Shown here in pieces: positions 33,008 to 39,510 of a stretch of DNA of 43,161 nt. The notes beneath the pieces were generated by a model that saw only the letters and a list, made by a program, of their open reading frames with translations, was not told where the DNA came from and did no database searches. This stretch comes from Tubiluchus corallicola. Lineage: Eukaryota; Priapulida; Priapulimorpha; Priapulimorphida; Tubiluchidae. The DNA lies in assembly GCA_030141605.1 (NCBI GenBank), contig JAQGDQ010002432.1, forward strand, positions 1-43,161. Direction: 5' to 3'. The translations under genes and the position numbers were made by a program. Numbering within the stretch: position 1 is the stretch's first letter; the number at the start of each line of letters is the position of its first letter.

Positions 33008-33012
33008 AAAAA
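32946..33012 (+). repeat. Candidate att region of the second element, right copy
   Basis: TGCTTATAAATG (32946-32957) is followed by AAATGTATTGTAAAA (32985-32999) and AAATGTATTGTAAAAA (32997-33012), an overlapping tandem pair. Both motifs recur in the same order at 10667-10713. The tandem abuts the terminator of the tRNA gene. Confidence 0.45.
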
Positions 33013-33047
33013 AATAGGGAGTAACAAATATTGTTTTGTAACTCCCT
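33008..33047 (-). terminator. Terminator of the tRNA-Ala transcript
   Basis: AGGGAGT (33016-33022) pairs with ACTCCCT (33041-33047); after one A/A mismatch ACAAA pairs with TTTGT. On the minus strand the stem is followed by a run of seven T (33008-33014). It begins 10 bp downstream of the tRNA 3-prime end. Confidence 0.8.
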
Positions 33048-33056
33048 GATTATTAG

Positions 33057-33099
33057 TGGAGCCGATCGGGATCGAACCGACGACCTCTTGACTGCCAGT
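33057..33099 (-). tRNA. tRNA-Ala(GGC), 3-prime part only
   Basis: Read on the minus strand this is the anticodon loop CTGGCAG (anticodon GGC), 3-prime anticodon stem TCAAG, variable loop AGGTC, T-arm GTCGG-TTCGATC-CCGAT, acceptor strand CGGCTCC and discriminator A. It closely resembles bacterial tRNA-Ala(GGC). The 5-prime half (acceptor strand, D-arm and anticodon 5-prime stem) lies in the assembly gap, so the gene is probably complete in the organism. CCA is not encoded. Confidence 0.85.
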
Positions 33100-33149
33100 N
33101 NNNNNNNNNNNNNNNNNNNNNNNNNNNNNNNNNNNNNNNNNNNNNNNNN
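33100..33149. other. Assembly gap of 50 N
   Basis: Fifty undetermined bases interrupt the tRNA gene. A round 50 suggests an arbitrary-length scaffold gap, so true distance and even linkage across this point are unproven. Confidence 0.95.
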
Positions 33150-33209
33150 AAGGCTGATAGAAAAATTTGCTTTCCCATTATTTCCTTTTTATTCCATTAT
33201 TAGCTATGT

Positions 33210-33239
33210 TTGTATGTATCAAAATTGATATGCATACAA
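33210..33239. repeat. Inverted repeat upstream of the third integrase
   Basis: TTGTATG (33210-33216) pairs with CATACAA (33233-33239), and TATCA (33217-33221) with TGATA (33226-33230), with a 2-nt bulge. It lies 23 bp before the integrase reading frame, matching the arrangement at the other two integrases; it may be the recombinase core site. Confidence 0.5.
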
Positions 33240-33262
33240 GTCTGAAACCTCAATAAAATAGC

Positions 33263-34063
33263 ATGATAGGAGCAACTACGGCAGTCGTTCATGACACAAG
33301 AGTATGTAAAAAAGACGGTACATACGCCATAAAATTAAGATTAACCTTTGATAGGGAGCAGAAATATTTTCCTTTGGGAAAGTTTCTAACCAAAGAAGAT
33401 TGGAAATTGTTAAAATCGGGAAAGCACAGAAATAAGGATTTAAAAGAGCTTGAAGTTCACCTTTCGGCGATTGAGAGTAAGGCAGTCAAGATAATTGATA
33501 AGATGGAGTATTTCTCCTTTACTGAGTTTCTGAACCAGTTCAATGGGAAGCCACAAAATAAGTCTTCCGTAATCGATGCTCTTATGGCAAGGCATAAAGA
33601 GCTTATACAAAAAATAGATATAGTACGGCAGTAATTTTTCAATATACAATCAAGGCAATTGAAGATTATTTAGATTTCTTGAATAGAAAAAAACTTACTT
33701 TTTCCTGAAATTAATGCAATCATTAACAAATGGGGAAACAAAAATACTGCTCCTGATGATTATGTTTTTCCAATTCTTTCCGAAAATGACACACTGGAAA
33801 AAGAGTACGCTAAAATACAACAGGCAACAAAAACGATAAATAAATATACTAAGCGTATTGGTAAAGAACTTGGTTTCGAATTGTCGTTAACAACTTATAC
33901 TGCCCGGCATTCATTTGCAACAGTGCTGAAACGTTCAGGAGCACCGGTTGAGTTTATTAGTGAGAGTCTGGGACATAGTAGTTTGCGGACTACTGAAAGC
34001 TACTTAGATACTTTCGAAGATGATACAAAAGAAAGCTATCAACGTAGGTTGCTTGATTTTTAA
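33263..34063 (+). pseudogene. Tyrosine integrase with internal deletion and frameshift
   Basis: The first 120 residues are an arm-type DNA-binding domain (RVCKKDGTYAIKLRLTFDR). The frame ends at 33634, but the next frame continues plausibly (STAVIFQYTIKAIEDYLDFL) to about 33705. There the sequence jumps to the middle of the catalytic domain (FPEINAIINKWGNKN) and ends normally with TYTARHSFATVLKRSG and ESLGHSSLRTTESYLDTF. About 150 residues covering the core-binding domain and catalytic box I are missing. The C-terminus is very similar to that of the integrase at 159-1436. The gene is inactive. Confidence 0.85.
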
Positions 34064-34376
34064 TTCGCTTACTAATAGGTAGTAAGCACAATTCCGCAAG
34101 CTCAAACCGTTAAACACCGGAATTCAATATTTGCGAAAGATTTTCAAAAGGAAACGGAATCGTTACTTTACGATTATAAAGGTAAAAGACATTAATTTAC
34201 CTACAATTACCTTTATACAAACAGCTTCACTTACTGCATTAACTTTTGAAACGGAATAGAGAGAATCTATCATTTATATCAAGCACAGTAAGTTTTTGAG
34301 TAAAAGCCAGAGAGTATTTAGGGAAGAACCCATTAACGATTTTAGCCACTCAATTGAAGCATTAATACAATTTATT
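34064..34376. other. Non-coding region upstream of the IS110-family transposase
   Basis: These 313 bp hold no gene. An inverted repeat AATTCCG (34090-34096)/CGGAATT (34118-34124) is present. IS110-group elements encode a bridge RNA in the non-coding end before the transposase, so part of this region may belong to the element. The element's left end cannot be fixed from the sequence because the family lacks terminal inverted repeats. Confidence 0.35.
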
Positions 34377-35375
34377 ATGCAAATTTATGGAATTGATCTG
34401 TCAAAGGAAAAATTTGATGTTAGTTATCTTTTGGGAAACAAAGAGAAAAGAGAGGTTATACCCAACAACTTTAAGGGTATTTGCTACTTCTTAGAAAGAT
34501 TAACCCAAAGCGCTATCCTGGTAGCGGAACATACCGGGAGCTATGGTGACTTATTGGTACATCTCTGTTATCAATACAAAATTAAAATCGCACTGGCTTC
34601 AGGCTACAGTATCAAGCACAGCCTGGGACTTCAAAGAGGAAAAAGTGATGACATTGATGCCGTTCGTATCCGCAAATACGGGTAAAGATTTGCAGAGGAT
34701 CTGCGTTTTGTAGAACCCAAAGCCGAATCCATTATAGAAATGAAAGGTCTTTACTCCCTGCGTGAACAATTAGCCAAAAGTAGAAAATCCCTCATTTTAG
34801 GTGATGAAGCAAGGTCCCAGGAACCACTTCAAAGCATTGCTGCCCGTAATAGCTTTAAAAAGACGATTACCCATTTAGAAGCTGAAATTAATCTCATTGA
34901 GGCAGAGATTGAAAAAGTTATCCAAGCAGATCCCGAGCTATTTGATAACTATAGGCTCATTGTCAGCATTAAAGGCATCGGCCCAGTCATCGCTAACAAC
35001 TTAATTATCAAAACCGAAAATTTTAAGCGCATATATACAGCCAAAAAAGCTGCGGCATATGCTGGTTTATGTCCTTACCCTAATTCATCGGGGAAGATGT
35101 CATTAAAACCAAAAACAAGTCATATGGCTGATAAAAAATTAAAATCATTGCTATTTCTTGGAGCAAAAACAGCTGTAGCGCATAACAAAGAATTTAGTTT
35201 ATATGCTGAAAGAAAGAAACTTGAAGGCAAACCCTATTATCTGATAATGAATAACGTGTCTAATAAAATGTTAAGGATTGTTTATGGTATTCAAAGTAGA
35301 AAACCATATGATATAAACCATATTTGCAATGATCCAAGGGGAACTAATAAAAGGGAAGTCAAGAGTATCTCTTAA
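34377..35375 (+). pseudogene. IS110-family transposase (DEDD), interrupted by a stop codon
   Basis: The start is ATG 34377 (MQIYGIDLSKEKFDVSY), not the upstream in-frame ATG at 34296. The RuvC-like DEDD residues are visible: Asp in YGIDLSKEKF, Glu in LVAEHTGSYG and the Asp pair in KSDDIDAVRI. TAA at 34683-34685 then stops translation, but the same frame continues unbroken (RFAEDLRFVEPKAE) through the Tnp_IS116-type C-terminal domain (VSIKGIGPVIANNLI, then AAAYAGLCPYPNSSG) to 35375. It is one nonsense mutation away from a 332-codon gene. Such recombinases use a bridge RNA to choose target and donor DNA. Confidence 0.85.
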
Positions 35376-35800
35376 TCAAAACCTTAAGCACCTTTCGGCG
35401 TGAGTGTATTCTTCAAACAAAAGGAAGTGGAATAAATTGCCTTTAGCGCAGGAATGTGCGTTTATGCCGAACACTTTTGTTTGAAAAATATACGAGGCTT
35501 ACTTTGCTGATGATTTTGATTACGTTGCAAAAAAACATCAATTACATTTGGTTTTTAATAGAGTATATAAATAGAGATTGGAAAAATTGGAGGTGTTGAT
35601 GTAGGATTTCAAAATGTTTTAACCGAAGTTTACGTAGGTTAATTCTTTTTGAAATAGGACTGTGTGACGGCAAAAATCAACTCTTTCAATTTTGTAATGA
35701 ACGGTTTATGCCGAACGCTTTTGAAAACCCCGAGGGCTTGTCTTTCGGAAATGTTGGTATTTTGTATAAGGATTTGAGAACCAAATTTTTCCAATTTAAG
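35376..35800. other. Non-coding region downstream of IS110, with a long inverted repeat
   Basis: There is no gene in 425 bp. TTCAAACAAAAG (35412-35423) is the perfect reverse complement of CTTTTGTTTGAA (35474-35485). Between them lies a small hairpin CGCA-ggaatg-TGCG (near 35448-35461). TTTATGCCGAACACTTTTG (35461-35479) recurs with one mismatch at 35705-35723. This may be a structured RNA, possibly linked to the IS110-type element, or the remains of another small element. Confidence 0.4.
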
Positions 35801-36835
35801 TTATGGTTTTGGAAAATCAACCTCCATTTTCCAGTCCAACTTATTTATAACATTTATTGTGAAATTCTGGATAATTTTGATCATCTCTTCAAACGAGGGA
35901 GAATCTCCATAAATCATTTGTTCCTGCATGGTTTTATAGTCTGCTTCCCAAGCGTTGATAAATACAGGTATGGGTATTGGATTAATTGTTTGTGGCTGAT
36001 GTAAATTGTAATCAACTTCACCAACACGATTATGTAGATATCGATGCTTAACAATGGTCTCGTACAATTCTTTGTCATTAATTGCTTTATGAGCATAATC
36101 TCCATTAATTATTAGTTGATAAATATCATATAAATGACGACTTAATCGTTCTACTCTTATTTTGACATGAGGTCGGTGGAATTCTTCATGCAATAAAAAT
36201 ATTTTTTCAAGAAATGTTCGTTCTGGAATTGCAGTTGGAACATCTATTGGGGCTTCTGCAAATGATGAATCAGCGTAATAATCGTAAAGTAATGAATTAA
36301 TCGATTGAATCTTATTCGGTTCTTTTAATGAGCTACAACTTATTTCGAGTAATATCCTTGGTTGAATATATCCTGGAGAGTCAATAACGTAAGGATAATG
36401 TATTACTATTTTCACCGGGTCAGCATCGCTTGACGTTGGCTCAATGTACGTTAGTTGAACTTCGTCAAAACCCTTTTCTTTAAATTTTGCTTCTAACTCA
36501 GGAAAGAATTTTTGTGAGATATATTTGCCGGTTGCCTTTCGTAAATTTTTAATGCCTGTTCTTGTAAGTTCACCTTTAACTCCCAATAATGCTCGGTCAA
36601 ATGCCAAATCTATATCTTCAGAAAACCTGTTAATTAACCCCCAGGCTTTACTTAGTGATGTTCCACCCTTGAATACCAGAAATTTTCCAATTTCCATTTC
36701 AAAAACGATGTTTAAAGTTTGTACTACCCACCAATCTTTTTCTGCCGCATAAGATGCCATTCCTGCATCTTCGGCTACTTGAGTGTAAGCGTTTATTTTT
36801 GTTTCGGTCGGAATATTGTACCATTCACTGCTCAT
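35801..36835 (-). CDS. AbiEii/AbiGii-family nucleotidyltransferase toxin (type IV toxin-antitoxin)
   Basis: The 344-residue protein has the AbiEii signature near residues 53-78: FLVFKGGTSLSKAWGLINRF followed by SEDIDLAF. These are the GS-type nucleotidyltransferase motif and its Asp pair. AbiEii toxins arrest growth by nucleotide transfer and act in phage abortive infection. The partner antitoxin gene ends 13 bp upstream of its start, so the pair is one operon. The C-terminal part (about 200-344) is helical. Key motifs are intact and length is typical. Confidence 0.88.
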   Translation of the reverse strand: MSSEWYNIPTETKINAYTQVAEDAGMASYAAEKDWWVVQTLNIVFEMEIGKFLVFKGGTSLSKAWGLINRFSEDIDLAFDRALLGVKGELTRTGIKNLRKATGKYISQKFFPELEAKFKEKGFDEVQLTYIEPTSSDADPVKIVIHYPYVIDSPGYIQPRILLEISCSSLKEPNKIQSINSLLYDYYADSSFAEAPIDVPTAIPERTFLEKIFLLHEEFHRPHVKIRVERLSRHLYDIYQLIINGDYAHKAINDKELYETIVKHRYLHNRVGEVDYNLHQPQTINPIPIPVFINAWEADYKTMQEQMIYGDSPSFEEMIKIIQNFTINVINKLDWKMEVDFPKP

Positions 36836-36848
36836 GGGTAATTTTATA

Positions 36849-37478
36849 TTATTTAGTTTTTAAGGCTTGACGCATAATTACCCTTATCCACTCTGGGGCT
36901 AAACGAATATCGTGTTCCAACCGATAGACATCCTCATTCTTCAAATGTCCTAGTATGGTTTGTTTTTCACTTTCAGTTACGTTGTCTTTCCCTATTTCTT
37001 TAAGGGCTTGTATAGCCAAACTACTTATCTCTCCAATGGTAGCCAGGTTTTTAGGGCTGGTTTTTTTGAATACGATTGTACGTTTTCCAATGTTTATTTT
37101 TCTGGCTGCCCCATCGGTAAAGTAGACAACATTCATAGGTATTTGTGTCGATAATCCCAGTACATTTAATGCTAGCACACCTGTTGGAACAATACGTGCT
37201 TTGTCTCTTTTGGCTATGGCTTTTGCAATGGTTTCAGTTCCCGGTTTTACAAGTCCTAAAATGGGATCCTTTTCTAATCGGGCATAAATACCACGTGCCA
37301 CGCGTGAAATATCTCCTTTTTCAACGAGGCGTTCCAATGCTTTAGAGATGGTTTTGTAGTTTCCAAAACGTAAAAAATCTTCAACAAAAAATAGCGAACC
37401 CCCCTTCGCTTTTTTTATTTTTGTTAAAATCTGTATTTCAGCATTATAAGTCACTTGTGTTCTTATTTCTTGTCGCAA
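36849..37478 (-). CDS. AbiEi-like antitoxin / transcription regulator (DUF6088-type)
   Basis: The protein has an N-terminal winged helix (SLFFVEDFLRFGNYKTISKA, then LERLVEKGDISRVARGIYAR) and a C-terminal AbiEi-like domain (GVLALNVLGLSTQIPMNVVY). This fits antitoxins that repress their own operon instead of binding the toxin. No ATG exists at the front. The longest frame begins with TTG at 37478, inside the palindrome arm. GTG at 37454 (residue 9) is an alternative that leaves the palindrome fully upstream and may be the real start. The toxin gene follows 13 bp later. Confidence 0.85.
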   Translation of the reverse strand: MRQEIRTQVTYNAEIQILTKIKKAKGGSLFFVEDFLRFGNYKTISKALERLVEKGDISRVARGIYARLEKDPILGLVKPGTETIAKAIAKRDKARIVPTGVLALNVLGLSTQIPMNVVYFTDGAARKINIGKRTIVFKKTSPKNLATIGEISSLAIQALKEIGKDNVTESEKQTILGHLKNEDVYRLEHDIRLAPEWIRVIMRQALKTK

Positions 37479-37504
37479 ATATAGTAAATATTTGCGACAA
37501 GAAA
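37466..37504. promoter_or_regulatory. 17-bp-arm palindrome, AbiE operator
   Basis: The left arm 37466-37482 is the exact reverse complement of the right arm 37488-37504, around 5 bases (AGTAA). The core is TTGTCGCAAAT/ATTTGCGACAA. It covers the start region of the antitoxin gene and is the natural autoregulation site for its winged-helix product, as known for AbiEi family antitoxins that bind inverted repeats. Confidence 0.8.
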
Positions 37505-37583
37505 CTATTTATGCGAATAATTGCAAATTTAAAAGTCAAGTTAACCCGGAAGAGGAACAGGTTTTCCAACTATTTACAAAGCA

Positions 37584-38024
37584 ATGGAGAATAACAATTC
37601 GTCGAAGCCTATATTTGATACTGATAAGCATAGTACATATTTTCTTACAACACTACCTGCTTTTATTCGTGACCAAGTTAGTGGTCATGATAATGAGCTT
37701 ACTATTAACACCTTGAAGGATCTTGTTGATTTCTGTAATATAGAAAGTGACCAAGTTAGTGCTGTAGTAAATGCAACAGTTCATAGTAGAGTCTCTGATA
37801 TTCTAAAATTGTTTTTAACAGCGAAAAAGAGAACAGAATTATTTGAAATGTTGGGAATATCAAACCATTCTACTAATAGGAAGAAATACCTTGACCCATT
37901 ATTAGATTATGGCTGGGTTGAAATGTTATACCCTGAAAGAAAAACAAGTCCGAAGCAGATGTACTACACTACTGTATCTGGCAAAAGATTATTAAGGTTG
38001 TTGATACCTGAGGAAAAGAATTGA
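37584..38024 (+). pseudogene. C-terminal fragment of an AlbA_2-type ATP-binding / DNA-binding protein
   Basis: The 146 codons look like the tail of the Bacteroidota proteins with an AlbA_2 domain, a RecG-like ATPase part and a winged helix. KPIFDTDKHSTYFLTTLPAF is the usual end of the ATPase part. ILKLFLTAKKRTELFEMLGI, followed by NRKKYLDPLLDYGWVEM, is the winged helix. Full-length relatives are several hundred residues; the N-terminal part is absent, and the frame begins about 80 bp right of the AbiE palindrome. It may be a remnant cut by the arrival of the AbiE module, or an expressed small winged-helix protein. The family assignment is from memory of the motif. Confidence 0.5.
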
Positions 38025-38400
38025 AATTCGTGTAGTGCGTTGGTCGAAATTAAGGTAGTAACTCTATTAATTTTAATACTCTGTTACCTAATGTTATTCG
38101 TAACATGTCTGAAGAAATATTTCCTTAAAATATATTAATTAAAAGCTTTTTGTCAGAACGTTTCTCTCTTTGGAAGGGAAAATATCGACAAAAAAGAGTA
38201 AAATTATTTAATTTTTTCGACTCTCATTTGCTTGAATAAACAACCGGATCAGCTCCCATTTCCAATTCCAATATACCTCCCTTTACAATTTCATCCAGGC
38301 GCTATCCTAACCACTGGCTTTTCTCCGGTCATATCCATGTATTTCCCACCTACACCGCTACTAATCCTTCGCCCCAGAGTATCTCACTAAAAATCAGTTT
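38025..38400. other. Junction region between the AbiE module and the second carbohydrate locus
   Basis: These 376 bp hold no intact gene. The right half contains degenerate coding sequence on the minus strand (see 38224-38301). The left half, AT-rich, shows nothing recognisable. Confidence 0.5.
38224..38301 (-). pseudogene. Relic of a GH92 C-terminus
   Basis: On the minus strand 25 codons read RLDEIVKGGILELEMGADP and a few more before a stop at 38224. This resembles the last strand of GH92 enzymes (consensus of the type GGTLVFEMGPEP). Upstream frames are broken by stops and shifts. It suggests that a second GH92 gene once ended this locus. Confidence 0.4.
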
Positions 38401-39506
38401 TTAAAGGGATAACCATATTCCATGTTTTATCAAAGCTCCAGGCTTTATCGCCGTTTCCGGTTGCTGCAAAAAATGGGTTGGTACTCCATCTTCAATCAAA
38501 AGAAAAGGTCTTTCGAAATGGTTTTGATGCGTTATTGTTCCGTTATCCCATAGAATATTTCGGCTATAGGCTTTTACCTTATCGAACAGCTGCCAGTTCA
38601 CACCATCGTTAGACCAGGCATGAATACCACCACCCTCTTCGCCGCAAATTTCACCCGAACGGTCTTTTATAATGGCTTCGTACTTTTCTCCATTCCACCA
38701 TACATAAGGATCTTCCACATCAATATGTTCTTTGCCCGGCTTTTCAAACCTGAGAATAGGTTTGTCGCTTAAACGCTCGTAAGGCCCTTCTGGATTCGTT
38801 GCCTTTGATACACCCAATAATAGTGGTGGTTGTGAATCTCCCGCCGATGATTTGTACATTAACAGAATTTCACCAGTTTTATCGTTTACAACTGGCGCCG
38901 GATTTGATGTAATAGAAGCATCCCAATGCCCTTCGCGTGGTTCAATAACAGGCTTTTCCAAGCGCTTCCATGGACCATAAACACTCTGGCTAATGGCAAC
39001 ACCAATGCGTTTGTTCATCCATGCTTTCTTCCAGTTTTCGTTCGATAATTCCTTGTTTTCAATCGTTGGCTTATCAAAGTCGTAAGTATTTCCAAAGTAA
39101 TAAAGCAGGAATTTATCCTTATATTTTACCACACGAGGATTATGAGTGCACATACCATCCCAATATTCTTTTCCACGCATTGGCAAGGCAACTTTCACTG
39201 TTTTGTAGGGTCCAATTGGTGTATCGGAAATGGCATGTACTACTTCCGAATTAGAAACCCATTTCCCAAATCCGAGTTTTTTTAACCAACGGCTAGCGAA
39301 CATGTGATACTTACCATCTTCGCCTTTAATTACCGACGAGCCCCAAATCCAGTAGTCAGGATCTTCATAACCTCCACCTATGGGAGCTGGTAATAATCTA
39401 TCGACAAAAGCAATGTCTTCTTTTTTGAACAAGCAAATAATTTTGGAACCAATACAGCTCCTGTTCCTATGGTTAATGTATTTTGAATGAAATTTCGTCT
39501 CTTCAT
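38401..39506 (-). CDS. GH43-like five-bladed beta-propeller glycosidase, frameshift in the signal region
   Basis: The catalytic part (from 39432) has beta-propeller glycosidase features: GGGYEDPDYWIWGSSVIK at the front, CTHNPRVVKYKDKFLLYY, TSNPAPVVNDKTGEILLMYK and HIDVEDPYVWWNGEKYEAII. These place it near GH43/GH117-like families; the exact family and substrate are uncertain. An upstream frame from ATG 39506 encodes MKRRNFIQNTLTIGTGAVLV and then PKLFAC, a twin-arginine lipoprotein signal. It joins the enzyme frame if one A is added to the A6 run (T6 on the plus strand at 39421-39426). The span of 1106 bp lacks one base for an open frame. It is either a sequencing error, a mutation or slippage. 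It ends the second locus, 4 bp after the sulfatase. Confidence 0.72.
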
Positions 39507-39510
39507 GTTT

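Larger units (their letters stand above)
10698..33012. mobile_element. Possible PUL-carrying integrative element, now immobile
   Basis: The segment starts with the att-like repeat next to an integrase stump and ends with copies of that repeat next to a tRNA-Ala terminator. Inside are the complete PUL, its regulator, an HTCS stump and two insertion sequences. The integrase has lost its catalytic part, so the element could no longer move by itself. The boundaries rest on a 16-bp and a 12-bp AT-rich match and are an inference. Confidence 0.4.

Noticed and set aside
32985-33012. The tandem ATGTATTGTAAA as a CRISPR-like or iteron array
   Set aside because: Only two overlapping copies and no spacers; an att-like repeat fits better.
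33031-33228. A plus-strand reading frame across the gap (GADRDRTDDLLTAS...)
   Set aside because: This is the well-known spurious translation of the antisense strand of a tRNA gene and contains the N gap.
2829-37500. TTGCGACAA both upstream of the excisionase-like gene (2829) and in the AbiE operator (37492)
   Set aside because: A 9-bp match over 35 kb is expected by chance, and the arms around it differ.
37492-37716. A plus-strand frame starting with TTG in the AbiE palindrome
   Set aside because: Its start mirrors the antitoxin start only because the DNA is palindromic; the overlapping frame at 37584-38024 has clear domain similarity instead.
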